A DNA stretch of 45,890 bases, taken from the NCBI GenBank assembly GCA_902556355.1, contig CACDVW010000007.1:1-45890 (forward strand), written 5' to 3'. The notes below the pieces were generated by a model. That model was not told where the DNA came from, made no database searches, and saw only the letters and a list, made by a program, of their open reading frames with translations. Position numbers and translations under genes: made by a program. The stretch comes from an uncultured SAR86 cluster bacterium. GTDB taxonomy: Bacteria; Pseudomonadota; Gammaproteobacteria; Magnimaribacterales; D2472. Positions 16,413-26,345 of the stretch are shown here, one piece after another; position 1 is the first letter of the stretch; each line of letters opens with the position of its first letter.

Positions 16413-17500
16413 GTAAACTTTTAAATTATCTCAATGAAGGAATATCTGATCTTCACCCATACGAGCCAGGCCGCTCGATAGATGAGGTCGTTGCAGAATA
16501 TAAGCCTGTTAAAGTTGTAAAACTAGCAAGTAATGAAAATCCGATAGGTCCATCTCCAAAAGCTATTGAAACACTAGCTTTGAGTAATGATTTACATTTA
16601 TATCCTGATGGCGATTCTAAAAAACTTAAATCTTTAATTGCAGATCATGAATCAGTTGGCACTGAAAATATTATTGTTGGTAACGGATCTAATGAAATAT
16701 TAGAACTTGCAGCAAGAGCATTTCTCAACAAAGACGTTAGTGCAATTATGTCTAAGCATGCTTTTGCAGTATATAAAATAGTAACCAAAGCATGCGGATC
16801 AGAAATAATTGAAGTCCCAGCAAAAGACTGGAAGCATGATCTAGATGAATTTCCCTCAGCTACTAAAGAAAATACTAGAGTATGTTTTGTCGCTAATCCA
16901 AACAATCCAACAGGTACATATAACTCACATTCAGAATTTGAATCATTGATGGAAAATATATCCCCGTCAATTTTAGTAATTCTTGATTTAGCATATTTTG
17001 AATACGTTAAGGCTGATGACTATATAAAAATTAATGAACTGCTAGATAAATATCAAAATTTATTAATCACAAAAACATTCTCAAAAATACAAGGTCTCGC
17101 AAGCTTGAGAATTGGTTATGGTCTTGCATGTCAGGATTTGATTGATGTTTTAAATAAAATTAGACAACCTTTTAATTCAAATGCTATTGCTCAGGAGGCA
17201 GCATGCAATGCTATTTTGGATAAAGAACATATTACAAAAAGCATTGAGTTAAATTATTCTCAACGAGAATTTTTATTTAAAGAACTTACCAATTTAGGAA
17301 TGGAGTGCATTCCATCACAAGGAAATTTTATTTCTTTTAAAGGTAATTTTAATGCTCAAGAGTTATTTACTGAGTTGATGAAGCAAGGAGTAATTGTAAG
17401 ACCTGTAGCATTATATGATATGCCTGAATACATCCGTGTAACAGTTGGAACAGAAGATGAAAACTTATATTTCTTAAAAAAACTAAGGGAGCTTACTTGA
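16409..17500 (+). CDS. hisC: Histidinol-phosphate / aromatic aminotransferase (HisC2 type)
   Basis: This class I/II PLP aminotransferase has 363 residues. It has the HisC opening YEPGRSIDEVVAEYKPVKVVKLASNENPIGPSP, GNGSNEILELAARAFL, ANPNNPTGTY and the PLP lysine in TKTFSKIQGLASLRIGYG. Placement between pheA and tyrA suggests its main job is transamination of aromatic keto acids (phenylpyruvate, hydroxyphenylpyruvate) or prephenate, although it may also serve histidine synthesis. Starts and stops overlap on both sides. Confidence 0.92.
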   Translation: MSKLLNYLNEGISDLHPYEPGRSIDEVVAEYKPVKVVKLASNENPIGPSPKAIETLALSNDLHLYPDGDSKKLKSLIADHESVGTENIIVGNGSNEILELAARAFLNKDVSAIMSKHAFAVYKIVTKACGSEIIEVPAKDWKHDLDEFPSATKENTRVCFVANPNNPTGTYNSHSEFESLMENISPSILVILDLAYFEYVKADDYIKINELLDKYQNLLITKTFSKIQGLASLRIGYGLACQDLIDVLNKIRQPFNSNAIAQEAACNAILDKEHITKSIELNYSQREFLFKELTNLGMECIPSQGNFISFKGNFNAQELFTELMKQGVIVRPVALYDMPEYIRVTVGTEDENLYFLKKLRELT

Positions 17501-18372
17501 TGAGCAACCCAGCTAAGGAAATATTAGTGATTGGTTTAGGCTTAATTGGTTCCTCTCTTGCAAAGGCTGCAAAAAATAAAGGATTAATAGTTCACGGTTT
17601 CGATGAAGATAAAAATAGCCTTGAGGAGGCATTGAACAAAAACATCATAGATAGTTCATTTGAATCTTTAAAAGATATTAATGATAAAAGTTTAGTAGGA
17701 AAGATAGATATATTAATCGTTGCTGTTTCTCCTAGAGCAACTCAGGCTGTGATTTCTGAGTTAAAGAGCTTATGGAATACCGAAATAACAATTACTGAAA
17801 CATCAAGTGTTAAAAATCAACTTAACTTTGACTCACCTAACAACATAATTTTCTCTCATCCTATAGCAGGTTCAGATAAGTCTGGTATTGGCGGTATAGA
17901 TGAAGAACTATTTTTTAATAAAAAGACAATTATTTGTAATCCTTACAATGTAAATGAAGTACATTTGAACAAGATAAAAAATTTCTGGCAGCATGCGCTT
18001 TCAATGAGAGTAAGTGAAATGTCTGTCAAAGAACACGATCTTCTATTTGCTATGACAAGCCATTTACCTCATCTAATCTCATATGCACTTATTGATTCGA
18101 TAAGATTGGCTGAAAAAGACGTAGGTGATAATGCTGGTGGGGGACTTAAAGAATTTATAAGGCTAAGCGGATCAAATCCTGAAATGTGGAAAGATATATT
18201 TGAGCTAAATGAAAAAAATATTATTAAATCATTAGCAAGCTTCCAATTATCAATAAATAATTTATTAGAATTAATAACAAAAATTAAAGAGATACCAAGC
18301 TCATTTTCTCATTCAGACATTCTTAAAAACGAACTAGAAGAAATCAAAAAATATAAAGAAGATACGTTTTGA
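17500..18372 (+). CDS. tyrA: Prephenate dehydrogenase
   Basis: It oxidatively decarboxylates prephenate to 4-hydroxyphenylpyruvate for tyrosine. From the ATG at 17500 it has 290 residues. The NAD-binding motif VIGLGLIGSSLAKAA is near the N-terminus. HPIAGSDKSGIGGI carries the conserved active-site His, and AMTSHLPHLISYAL is diagnostic. It has no fused chorismate mutase domain, unlike E. coli TyrA. The ORF track starts one codon earlier at a TTG. AGGGAG at 17486-17491 is better spaced (8 bases) for the ATG, which overlaps the hisC stop. The end overlaps aroA by 4 bases, whereas many pseudomonads fuse the two. Confidence 0.94.
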   Translation: MSNPAKEILVIGLGLIGSSLAKAAKNKGLIVHGFDEDKNSLEEALNKNIIDSSFESLKDINDKSLVGKIDILIVAVSPRATQAVISELKSLWNTEITITETSSVKNQLNFDSPNNIIFSHPIAGSDKSGIGGIDEELFFNKKTIICNPYNVNEVHLNKIKNFWQHALSMRVSEMSVKEHDLLFAMTSHLPHLISYALIDSIRLAEKDVGDNAGGGLKEFIRLSGSNPEMWKDIFELNEKNIIKSLASFQLSINNLLELITKIKEIPSSFSHSDILKNELEEIKKYKEDTF

Positions 18373-19679
18373 ATTTAGTTGCACAATATACTCCTTCAAT
18401 TTCAGGCGAAGTTTTGTGTCCAGGTGATAAATCAATTTCCCAAAGAGCGGTAATAATAGGTTCGCTTCTAAATGAAGATATTGAAATTAGTGGCTTCTTA
18501 AACGGAGAAGATCCAATATCTACAGCAAATGCTTTAAATGCAATAGGCTCTAGTATCAAAATTAATGGCACATCAGTTTCAATAAAAAAAAGAAATATTC
18601 CTTTCAAAGATCCTTCTGTAAATGTTGATCTTGGAAATTCAGGCACTGGCATGAGATTAATGATGGGCTTAATTTCGAGTCTTGGCATTAAAGCAACTCT
18701 TGTTGGAGATGAATCATTAACAAAGCGCCCGATGTTAAGAGTTGCAAATCCCCTAAATGATATGGGTGCAACAGTAACTTGTAATGAGGGCAAGCCGCCT
18801 GTAAAAATCTTAGATGGATTAATTAAAGATAATTTTTCTTACGAGATGCCTATAGCAAGTGCGCAAGTTAAATCTAGTATTATTCTCGCAGCTCTAGCTG
18901 CAAATAAAAAAGTAACTGTTATCGAAAAACACCCAACCAGAAATCATACAGAAAGAATGATAAGTTGCTTTAATGGAGATATTCACACTGAATCACATCA
19001 CTTGGGTAATAAAATTACACTCATGCCTTCAAAATTAATTCCAACAAAAACATATGAAGTTGCTGGTGACTTTTCATCAGCATCATTTTTAATAGTTGCT
19101 GGTTTAATTGCAAAAGAATCAAATTTACTGATAAAAAATGTTGGACTTAATCCAACAAGATGCGGGTTAATAAGTGTCTTAACGTCGATGGGGGCAAAAA
19201 TAGAAATAAAGAATGAACGTCTTATATCCAATGAAGAGGTTGGGGATATTCATGTTGTCTCATCAGAGTTACATGGTATTGGTATAAGTGGAGATATTAT
19301 TCCAAATATAATTGATGAAATTCCAATCTTAAGTATTGCTGCATCTTTTGCTAAAGGAGAAACATTAATTACTGAGGCAGAAGAGCTGAGAGTTAAGGAA
19401 TCTGATAGGCTTCAAGCAATATCAGATGGATTACAAAAAATAAATATACATCACGAGTTATTTCATGATGGAATCAAAATTATTGGTTCCTCTGAAGATA
19501 TATCTGTAATGGCTGAAATTGACTCTCATGGTGATCATAGAATTGCAATGAGTTTTCTTATTGCTAGCTTAAGATCTAAAAAGGGAATCTATGTTGAGGA
19601 CTGTAAAAATATCTTAACTTCGTTTCCTAATTTTATTGAAGTAATGAGCTCAATAGGTGTTGCAATAAATGAAAGATAA
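18369..19679 (+). CDS. aroA: 3-phosphoshikimate 1-carboxyvinyltransferase (EPSP synthase)
   Basis: It transfers enolpyruvyl from PEP to shikimate 3-phosphate in the shikimate pathway. The 436-residue protein has CPGDKSISQRAVIIGSL with the PEP-binding Lys, LGNSGTGMRLMMGLISS, HPTRNHTERMI, AGDFSSASFLIVAG, and the catalytic region AEELRVKESDRLQAI. The DSHGDHRIAMSF near the C-terminus is typical. The Gly in NSGTGMRL is retained and Thr/Pro positions look ordinary. It begins with TTG overlapping the tyrA stop as TTGA; no other start fits the conserved N-terminus. The end overlaps cmk by 11 bases. Confidence 0.96.
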   Translation: MNLVAQYTPSISGEVLCPGDKSISQRAVIIGSLLNEDIEISGFLNGEDPISTANALNAIGSSIKINGTSVSIKKRNIPFKDPSVNVDLGNSGTGMRLMMGLISSLGIKATLVGDESLTKRPMLRVANPLNDMGATVTCNEGKPPVKILDGLIKDNFSYEMPIASAQVKSSIILAALAANKKVTVIEKHPTRNHTERMISCFNGDIHTESHHLGNKITLMPSKLIPTKTYEVAGDFSSASFLIVAGLIAKESNLLIKNVGLNPTRCGLISVLTSMGAKIEIKNERLISNEEVGDIHVVSSELHGIGISGDIIPNIIDEIPILSIAASFAKGETLITEAEELRVKESDRLQAISDGLQKINIHHELFHDGIKIIGSSEDISVMAEIDSHGDHRIAMSFLIASLRSKKGIYVEDCKNILTSFPNFIEVMSSIGVAINER

Positions 19680-20328
19680 TATCGTTACCATTGATGGGCC
19701 CTCTGCTTCAGGAAAAGGTACTCTTGCAAGAAATATTGCAAAATATTTAGGTTTCGAAATTCTCGATAGTGGCTTGTTATATAGAGTTTATGCTTATTTA
19801 TATGACTGCGGGATTGAACATGATCAAATAACAAAAACTATCAATCAGGATATAACTTTCAAGTCTGATGAGAGTGGAATCATTGTTTTAAAAGAAAAAA
19901 ATAATATTACTGATGAGTTAAGAAAAGAATCTACAGCTAAAGCTGCATCTAAAATTAGTGCACTTCCTGAAACTAGAGAAAACCTGCTTTTACTTCAACG
20001 AGGTTTTTATCTACTAAAAGGACTGGTAGCTGACGGACGAGATATGGGCACAGTAGTATTCCCAAATGCTAAGTTAAAAATTTTTTTAAATGCTTCACCT
20101 GAAATAAGAGCAAAAAGAAGACAATTAGAGTTGCAGAATCGAGGTCAAGAAGTTAATATGCTCGCTCTGATTGAGGACATTAAGCAAAGAGACTTAAAGG
20201 ATAAAACAAGAAAGTTATCTCCTTTAATTCCAGCAGAAGATTCAATTATAATTGATTCGTCTGAAATGACCCCTGAAGAAGTACTGAGTTTTACTAAAAA
20301 ACTCATAAAAAAGGAATTTAATAAATGA
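19669..20328 (+). CDS. cmk: (d)CMP kinase (cytidylate kinase)
   Basis: It phosphorylates CMP and dCMP to the diphosphates. The 219-residue protein has the P-loop [16 protein letters not shown] at about 8-23, [13 protein letters not shown], the NMP-binding insertion, [21 protein letters not shown] and the LID region [14 protein letters not shown]. Length and motifs match bacterial Cmk. The DS-GLLYR replaces the usual DTGA-MYR, a minor change. Position between aroA and rpsA is conserved across Gammaproteobacteria, and its stop overlaps the rpsA start as ATGA. Confidence 0.95.
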   Translation: MKDNIVTIDGPSASGKGTLARNIAKYLGFEILDSGLLYRVYAYLYDCGIEHDQITKTINQDITFKSDESGIIVLKEKNNITDELRKESTAKAASKISALPETRENLLLLQRGFYLLKGLVADGRDMGTVVFPNAKLKIFLNASPEIRAKRRQLELQNRGQEVNMLALIEDIKQRDLKDKTRKLSPLIPAEDSIIIDSSEMTPEEVLSFTKKLIKKEFNK

Positions 20329-21632
20329 CAGAATCATTTGCCGCTTTACTTGATGAAAGTTTAAGCACTTTAGATATGCAACCAGGATCAATAGTATCTG
20401 GAGTTGTATTGGATGTAGATAACGACTGGGTAACAGTCCATGTAGGTTTAAAATCAGAAGGGGTGGTACCTCTTGATGAATTCAGAAATAACGAGGGAGA
20501 AGTTAACATATCTGTTGGTGACGAGGTTGAAGTAGCCTTAGAAGCTGTTGAAGACGGATATGGAGAAACAAGAATTTCTCGTGAAAAAGCAAGAAAAATT
20601 ACAACTTGGAAAATGCTTGAAGAAGCATTAGAAACTGGAGAGTTTGTTACAGGTAAAATTCATAACAGGGTTAAAGGTGGGTTTGCTGTAGAGGTAGAGG
20701 TTGTTAAAGCATTTTTACCCGGATCTCTTGTTGATGTCAGACCTGTAAAAGAAGCTCCTGATATAGAAAATACAGTTCAAGAATTTAAAGTAATCAAACT
20801 TGATTACAAAAGAAATAATGTAGTTCTATCTAGAAAAGCTGTCCTAGAGAAAAATAACTCTGCTGTAAAAGTTGAGTTATTAAAGAACCTTGAAGAGGGT
20901 CAAATAGTTAAAGGTGTTGTTAAAAATATTACTGATTATGGAGCTTTTGTAGACCTAGGCGGTTTAGATGGCTTGCTTCATATCACTGATATTTCTTGGT
21001 CAAGAGTAACGAATCCTGCAGAATTCCTTAATCTTGGTGATGAAATAGATGTAAAAATTCTTAGTTTTGATAAAGAAAAACTAAGAGTATCTTTAGGGTT
21101 AAAACAGATTCAGAATGACCCATGGGAAAATGTTGAAAGCAGTTATGCGGTTGGTGGCGTGTACGAGGCATCAGTTTCTAACATTACTGATTATGGATGT
21201 TTCGCACAATTAGAAGAGGGCATTGAAGGTTTAATACATTTATCTGAACTCGATTGGACAAGCAAAAATATCCATCCTTCAAAAGTTGTTGAAATGGATC
21301 AAAAAATTAAAGTTATGATTCTTGAAATAGATCATGATAAAAGAAGAATTTCACTTGGTCTAAAACAAACCAAAGCAAACCCTTGGACTGAATTTGCTAA
21401 TAAATACTCCATCGGCGATAAGGTTGATGGTCAAATAAAATCTATTACTGATTTTGGTATATTTGTTGGTCTTGAGGGCGATATTGATGGATTAATACAC
21501 TTGTCTGATATTTCTGAAGACGAAGATCCAAAAGAAGCACTGGAGCAATATAAGAAGGGCGATAAACTAGATTGTATAGTTTTTGCCGTTGATGCAGAGA
21601 GAGAAAGAATATCTTTGAAGCTGAGTGAGTAA
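20325..21632 (+). CDS. rpsA: 30S ribosomal protein S1, five-S1-domain form
   Basis: S1 recruits and unfolds mRNA on the 30S subunit. The 435-residue protein contains five S1/OB repeats at about 21-87, 105-171, 192-262, 277-348 and 364-434. Repeats 3-5 have the classic [10 protein letters not shown] / [10 protein letters not shown] / [10 protein letters not shown] signature. E. coli S1 has six repeats and 557 residues, so the last one is absent here; the stop falls right after repeat 5 (ISLKLSE). Repeats 1-2, which bind the ribosome, are kept. It overlaps cmk by 4 bases and ihfB by 8. In a genome poor in Shine-Dalgarno sites, S1 would be important for initiation. Confidence 0.95.
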   Translation: MTESFAALLDESLSTLDMQPGSIVSGVVLDVDNDWVTVHVGLKSEGVVPLDEFRNNEGEVNISVGDEVEVALEAVEDGYGETRISREKARKITTWKMLEEALETGEFVTGKIHNRVKGGFAVEVEVVKAFLPGSLVDVRPVKEAPDIENTVQEFKVIKLDYKRNNVVLSRKAVLEKNNSAVKVELLKNLEEGQIVKGVVKNITDYGAFVDLGGLDGLLHITDISWSRVTNPAEFLNLGDEIDVKILSFDKEKLRVSLGLKQIQNDPWENVESSYAVGGVYEASVSNITDYGCFAQLEEGIEGLIHLSELDWTSKNIHPSKVVEMDQKIKVMILEIDHDKRRISLGLKQTKANPWTEFANKYSIGDKVDGQIKSITDFGIFVGLEGDIDGLIHLSDISEDEDPKEALEQYKKGDKLDCIVFAVDAERERISLKLSE

Positions 21633-21918
21633 TAAGAAACAACAAACTTTCACTCGTTCAGATATTGAATTAGCTTTAAGCCAAGAGTTTCCAAATTTTA
21701 ATAAATCACAAATCTCATTAGCAATTGATTCTATTTTAGAGTCAATTGTTGATACTGTTGCATTAGATGAAAAGGTTGAAATAAGAGGATTTGGTACTTT
21801 TTCAAAGAAGTATATAAGACCTAGAAAGTTTATTAATCCTAAAACTAAGGAAATATCATATTTAGGCGAGACTGCAACAATGCACTTCAAGCCATCAAAA
21901 TCATTGATAGAAAAGTAA
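21625..21918 (+). CDS. ihfB: Integration host factor subunit beta
   Basis: This 97-residue HU/IHF-family DNA-bending protein opens [17 protein letters not shown] and has [26 protein letters not shown]. The NP within INPKT is the proline that intercalates at the DNA kink. HFKPSKSL ends the family core. Position downstream of rpsA identifies it as the beta subunit. It starts with GTG inside the last codons of rpsA. The alpha subunit is not in the window. Confidence 0.92.
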   Translation: MSNKKQQTFTRSDIELALSQEFPNFNKSQISLAIDSILESIVDTVALDEKVEIRGFGTFSKKYIRPRKFINPKTKEISYLGETATMHFKPSKSLIEK

Positions 21919-21941
21919 CTTAAGTTTAACATTTAGAAACT

Positions 21942-22613
21942 ATGTCAAAACCAATCATCGTAGCGGTCGATGAGACTCAACTAAGCTCTTTCAAGCACAT
22001 TGTTGATTCTCTTGATAGTAACTTATGCATGATAAAGGTAGGAAGTGTAAGTTTTAATGCTATAGGGCATGAGGCTCTAACATATGTTGCCTCTAGAGGA
22101 TTTGAAATTTTTTTAGATCTCAAATTACATGACATACCAAATACTGTAAAAAAATCTATTGAGGGATTAATTTCATTACCGATAGGCATGATGACCATTC
22201 ATACTTCCGGTGGTCTAGATATGATGAAAGCTGCTAAGAAAGCTGTCGAAGACACTGATATTAAAATATTTGGTGTTACAGCTTTAACAAGCTTATCAGA
22301 TGAAGATACTAGCACTATTTTCAAAAGAACTGCTTCTAATCAGGTCAATGCAATGCTAGATTTAGCTCAAGAAGCACAAATTGACGGGGTTGTATGCTCA
22401 CCTCATGAACTTGATTTAGTTGTTGAGCGAAAATCATTGCTATCTATAACTCCAGGAATAAGACTTTCTAAATCTGCAGATGATCAAAGTAGGGTGATGA
22501 CCCCAAAAGATGCTATATCAAAAGGAGCAAACTATATTGTGATAGGAAGACCTATCACTAATGCACCAAACATTAGTAAAGCACTTCAAGAAATCCATAA
22601 TTCAATATGGTAG
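21942..22613 (+). CDS. pyrF: Orotidine 5'-phosphate decarboxylase
   Basis: It makes UMP from OMP, the last step of de novo pyrimidine synthesis. The 223-residue TIM barrel has the catalytic FLDLKLHDIPNTVKKSI with the Asp-x-Lys-x-x-Asp pattern, MTIHTSGGLDMMKAA, GVVCSPHEL, ITPGIRL and the phosphate-binding GRPITNAPN. Length is normal for the bacterial short class. It lies 23 bases after ihfB with no obvious Shine-Dalgarno site, and it overlaps pgi by 7 bases. Confidence 0.95.
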   Translation: MSKPIIVAVDETQLSSFKHIVDSLDSNLCMIKVGSVSFNAIGHEALTYVASRGFEIFLDLKLHDIPNTVKKSIEGLISLPIGMMTIHTSGGLDMMKAAKKAVEDTDIKIFGVTALTSLSDEDTSTIFKRTASNQVNAMLDLAQEAQIDGVVCSPHELDLVVERKSLLSITPGIRLSKSADDQSRVMTPKDAISKGANYIVIGRPITNAPNISKALQEIHNSIW

Positions 22614-24025
22614 ACATAAACATATTAAATAAAATTATGGATGAGACTTCTCAATGTAAAGATGAAGTTTTTAAGCATATATACACAAACAATAATCTAG
22701 AATACAAATCTTCATTAAGGGGATTTAATAGTAAGCTTTTTTCTCTGTTTAAATCTCATTATGACGATCTAAAGGTTTCTCAATCAATTCAATCTTTATT
22801 TAAGGGTGATATTGTTAACGAAACTGAAAATCAGTCAGCATTGCATCATGTTTACAGAGATATATATGCTTCCTCCTCAAATAATTTCGCTTCTGCAGAG
22901 TTAATAGAATCTTGTACTTTAAATATTGAAAAGTGTATAAGACTTCAACAGGACCTAATTAAAAAAGGTATTAAAAACATTGTTACTATAGGTATTGGTG
23001 GTTCTTTTGAGGGACCTAAATTATTAATTGAAACGCTAACTAGTGAGAATCATAGAAACTTTAATCATATTTTCTTAACTGGACCAGATACAGTTGAATT
23101 TGATGAAACTGTAAAACCATTAAATCAAGAGGATACTTTTTTTATTGTTTCTTCTAAGTCATTCAGCACTGATGAAACTCTGCAAAGTATGGCTTTATCA
23201 AAAGTATGGCTGGAAGCCAAATGTAAATTTGAAGATCACTTTATAGCCATAACCTCTCAGCCGGATAAAGCTCAAAATTTTGGCTTCAAAGAAAACATAA
23301 TTGAATTTCCAAATGAGATTGGCGGAAGATATTCAATGTGGTCTCCAATATCACTTCCAGCAATATTAGAACTTGGAGAAAATTTTAAAGATTTCTTGGT
23401 TGGAGGACATGAAGCAGACGATCTTCTGCTCAATGATCATGATTATAACGATTTTATAAATTTATTATCTTTTAGTGATATTTGGTATAACAATTATGAT
23501 AATAAGCACACTAGAGTTCTCCTCTTATATAGCTGGAAAATGAGATTTTTTTCTGATTATGCTCAGCAACTTGAAATGGAGTCTATTGGAAAGCAAGCAA
23601 ATCCTAATTCAATATTTAAAAATACTGGTCAGGTTATTTTTGGAGGTTTTGGTTCTACGGCCCAGCATAGTTATTTTCAATTACTACACCAAGGTACAGC
23701 TTCTGCATGTGCAGATATTTTTACAATTGAATCAAACAAGGGCACAAATAAATTGTTATATGCTCAATCACAGGCACAAGCAGGTCTTTTATCAAATGGA
23801 CCTCATGAAGAACTAGAATTATTTGAGCAAGTAAATGGAAATATTCCTGTAAACCTATTCAAACTAAAAGAATTAAATCCAAAAACTCTTGGGTTTTTAA
23901 TTGCAACTTGGGAGCATAGAACTTATGTGAGTGCAAAAATGCTCCAAATCAATCCTTTTGATCAATACGGTGTAAGTGCTGGAAAAATTTTTGCTAAAAA
24001 ATATTTAGATGAATATGGCGGTTGA
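22607..24025 (+). CDS. pgi: Glucose-6-phosphate isomerase
   Basis: It interconverts glucose 6-phosphate and fructose 6-phosphate, linking glycolysis with amino-sugar supply. The 472-residue protein is clearly homologous throughout: GIGGSFEGPKLLIE, FFIVSSKSFSTDETL, the substrate loop GGRYSMWSPISLPA, the catalytic Glu in QLEMESIGK, His in GSTAQHSYFQLLHQGT, and Lys in NPFDQYGVSAGKIFAKK. It is about 75 residues shorter than E. coli Pgi, mainly at the N-terminus and by small internal deletions. All named catalytic residues are present, so it should be active. It overlaps uvrC by 17 bases. Confidence 0.93.
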   Translation: MVDINILNKIMDETSQCKDEVFKHIYTNNNLEYKSSLRGFNSKLFSLFKSHYDDLKVSQSIQSLFKGDIVNETENQSALHHVYRDIYASSSNNFASAELIESCTLNIEKCIRLQQDLIKKGIKNIVTIGIGGSFEGPKLLIETLTSENHRNFNHIFLTGPDTVEFDETVKPLNQEDTFFIVSSKSFSTDETLQSMALSKVWLEAKCKFEDHFIAITSQPDKAQNFGFKENIIEFPNEIGGRYSMWSPISLPAILELGENFKDFLVGGHEADDLLLNDHDYNDFINLLSFSDIWYNNYDNKHTRVLLLYSWKMRFFSDYAQQLEMESIGKQANPNSIFKNTGQVIFGGFGSTAQHSYFQLLHQGTASACADIFTIESNKGTNKLLYAQSQAQAGLLSNGPHEELELFEQVNGNIPVNLFKLKELNPKTLGFLIATWEHRTYVSAKMLQINPFDQYGVSAGKIFAKKYLDEYGG

Positions 24026-25796
24026 TCTTAAAAAGGTTCCATCAACACCAGGCGTATATAAATTTTTTAGTAAAACTGAAATTATTTATATTGGGAAAGC
24101 TAAAAATTTAAAAAAAAGAGTCTCAAGTTATTTTGGTAACTCATATAAAGACAGAAAAACCTCACAAATAAGATTTTTAACAGATAGGATTGAAACCTTT
24201 ACGACTAAAAATGAAGTTGAGGCGCTGCTCCTAGAACAAACATTAATCAAGGAAAATAAACCTAAGTTTAATATCCTTTTAAGAGATGATAAAACGTACC
24301 CATATATATATTTTTCTCTAGATCATAACTACCCGGGCATTTATTTAAAAAGAACAAAGAAAGCAGTTAATTCAAATTATTATGGGCCCTTTGTTAGTTC
24401 AGGGGCTGTAAAAAAATCTATTAAGGAAATTCAAAAAGTTTTTAAACTCAGAAACTGCAACGACTCTACTTTTTCAAATAGGTCTAGACCATGTATAGAA
24501 TTTCAAATGAAGAGATGTTCTGCACCATGCGTAAAAAATATAAAAAATATTGATTATTTTGAAGACGTAGAATCAGCAAAATCATATTTATCTTCGTCTG
24601 ATTCACAGACTATTAGGCGCTTAAAGAATGATATCCAAAAGGCATCCAATGATTTGGATTTTGAAAAAGCTGCCGATATTAGAGATAAATTAAAAAGAAT
24701 TGAGCTTATTCATGAAGAACAATCTGTAGTTACTATTGCGAGAGATATAGACATATTTTCTATGCATTCAGAAAATAACTATATAGGTATTTCAATAATA
24801 GTAGTTAGAAAAGGAAAAATAAGAGGGACTAAAACCCATTTAGTAAAAAAAGTTTTTTTTGAATCGATCGATATTGTTTATCAAATGGCAATTATAAATT
24901 TTTATGATTCACAATTGGATATTCCTAAAAAAGTTTTATGTACTGATACACTCGAAAGTAAAGAATTAATTTGCAAGGTGCTAAAAAAGAAATTCAATGT
25001 AAATATAAAAATTACTCATAGCCCAAGCAAATCTATTCGCCCCATTTATAACCTATGCAAGCTTAATGCAAAACAAATAATTGAAAATCATTTAAGCAAG
25101 TCCGATAAGTATAACTTTGCATTTGACGACCTAAATAATCATATAGGACAAAAAAAGGACATAAAAAAAATTGAAGCATATGATGTAAGCCATATCTCAG
25201 GAAATCATGCTGTAGCATCATGTGTTGTTTATACAAATGATGGACCTAGCAAGAAAGAGTATAGATCATTCAATATATCAAAAGAATTATCAGGAAATGA
25301 TGTTAGGTCTTTAGAGCATGTGATCCAAAGAAGAATAAAATATTATGAAAATAAAGAAATAAAACCTGATTTAATTCTTATTGATGGAGGTAAAAATCAA
25401 CTTAATTTTTCCCATGCCGCAATTCAAAATTCAGGACATAAAGATATTAAAGTTATATCAATCGTGAAAGGGCTAAATAGAATAAGAGCAACAGAAACAG
25501 TCCTATCAAAAGAAGGGATAATTGAATTCAATAAGGACTCAAAAGGTTATTTATTATTGCAAGAAATAAGAGATGAGTCTCATAGATTTGCTGTTAATGC
25601 TCAAAGAAAAAAGAAGAATGCAAAAAATAGAAAATCACAGCTAGATAATATTGAGGGAATTGGTGAAATTTTAAAGAAGAGATTGCTTATTAATTTTAAA
25701 AGTTTAAAAAATATTAAATCTGCAAATGTAGAAGATTTGATGACTGTAAAAGGTATTAATGCCAAAATAGCACAATTAATTAAAGAAAAACTCTAA
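24009..25796 (+). CDS. uvrC: Excinuclease ABC subunit C
   Basis: UvrC makes both incisions in nucleotide excision repair. The 595-residue protein has the GIY-YIG nuclease at the N-terminus (TPGVYKFFSKTEIIYIGKAKNLKKRV), a cysteine cluster (CIEFQMKRCSAPC), and a UVR motif binding UvrB (DIQKASNDLDFEKAADIRDKL). The RNase H-like second nuclease carries YDVSHISG and LILIDGGKNQLN. A tandem helix-hairpin-helix lies at the end (LDNIEGIGEILKKRLL, LMTVKGINAKIA). A second ATG two codons in is an equally good start. It is followed after 3 bases by pgsA, the standard pairing. Confidence 0.96.
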   Translation: MNMAVDLKKVPSTPGVYKFFSKTEIIYIGKAKNLKKRVSSYFGNSYKDRKTSQIRFLTDRIETFTTKNEVEALLLEQTLIKENKPKFNILLRDDKTYPYIYFSLDHNYPGIYLKRTKKAVNSNYYGPFVSSGAVKKSIKEIQKVFKLRNCNDSTFSNRSRPCIEFQMKRCSAPCVKNIKNIDYFEDVESAKSYLSSSDSQTIRRLKNDIQKASNDLDFEKAADIRDKLKRIELIHEEQSVVTIARDIDIFSMHSENNYIGISIIVVRKGKIRGTKTHLVKKVFFESIDIVYQMAIINFYDSQLDIPKKVLCTDTLESKELICKVLKKKFNVNIKITHSPSKSIRPIYNLCKLNAKQIIENHLSKSDKYNFAFDDLNNHIGQKKDIKKIEAYDVSHISGNHAVASCVVYTNDGPSKKEYRSFNISKELSGNDVRSLEHVIQRRIKYYENKEIKPDLILIDGGKNQLNFSHAAIQNSGHKDIKVISIVKGLNRIRATETVLSKEGIIEFNKDSKGYLLLQEIRDESHRFAVNAQRKKKNAKNRKSQLDNIEGIGEILKKRLLINFKSLKNIKSANVEDLMTVKGINAKIAQLIKEKL

Positions 25797-25799
25797 TAC

Positions 25800-26345
25800 G
25801 TGTCAACATTTATAAACATATTAACTTTATTAAGAATTTTCCTTGCGGCTGTAATATTTTTGCTACTCATTTCACCAGATGGTTATTTATTAGCATTAAT
25901 ATTATTTTTTATAGCTGGCATCACTGATTATTTTGATGGATATCTTGCACGAAAATATAATGCAGTATCTCAAATTGGTGAAGTATTAGACCCTATAGCA
26001 GATAAGATATTAGTATTATTTTTATTTGTTGGTCTTGCCATAAATCTTTCAAGTTATTTGATTGGTTTTATTGCATCAATAATTATTACAAGAGAAATTT
26101 GGGTTGGGGCTCTGAGAGATTTAAACGCAAGGAATCGTAAATCCGATGCAACACAGGTAACTTTTCTTGCAAAAATAAAAACTTCTATTCAGTTATTAAC
26201 TATTTCAATATATCTTTTTGCACTTGCTATGGATCAAATGTTATTAGTTGTAATAGGGGACATATTTCTTGTTATGTCTGCAATTATTACACTTTACACT
26301 GGGTATATTTATACTATTAAGACTTTTCAGGCTTTTAAGACTTAG
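25800..26345 (+). CDS. pgsA: CDP-diacylglycerol-glycerol-3-phosphate 3-phosphatidyltransferase
   Basis: It makes phosphatidylglycerophosphate, the committed step to phosphatidylglycerol, in the inner membrane. The 181-residue protein has about four or five membrane helices. The CDP-alcohol phosphotransferase motif is complete: DYFDGYLARKYNAVSQIGEV then LDPIADK, with D-x2-DG-x2-AR-x8-G-x3-D-x3-D spacing. The opening FINILTLLRIFLAAVIF is typical. It starts with GTG. In E. coli pgsA is followed by glyW-cysT-leuZ; here a minus-strand methyltransferase converges on it, overlapping by 4 bases. Confidence 0.94.
   Translation: MSTFINILTLLRIFLAAVIFLLLISPDGYLLALILFFIAGITDYFDGYLARKYNAVSQIGEVLDPIADKILVLFLFVGLAINLSSYLIGFIASIIITREIWVGALRDLNARNRKSDATQVTFLAKIKTSIQLLTISIYLFALAMDQMLLVVIGDIFLVMSAIITLYTGYIYTIKTFQAFKT

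Noticed and set aside
18344-18793. 149-residue minus-strand ORF
   Set aside because: It lies wholly opposite the tyrA end and the conserved start of aroA and resembles no protein.
21567-21932. 121-residue minus-strand ORF
   Set aside because: It is antisense to rpsA/ihfB, both of which are certain.
22607-24025. Glucose-6-phosphate isomerase as a truncated pseudogene
   Set aside because: It is about 75 residues short, but the frame is intact and all catalytic motifs are present, so it is a compact enzyme.
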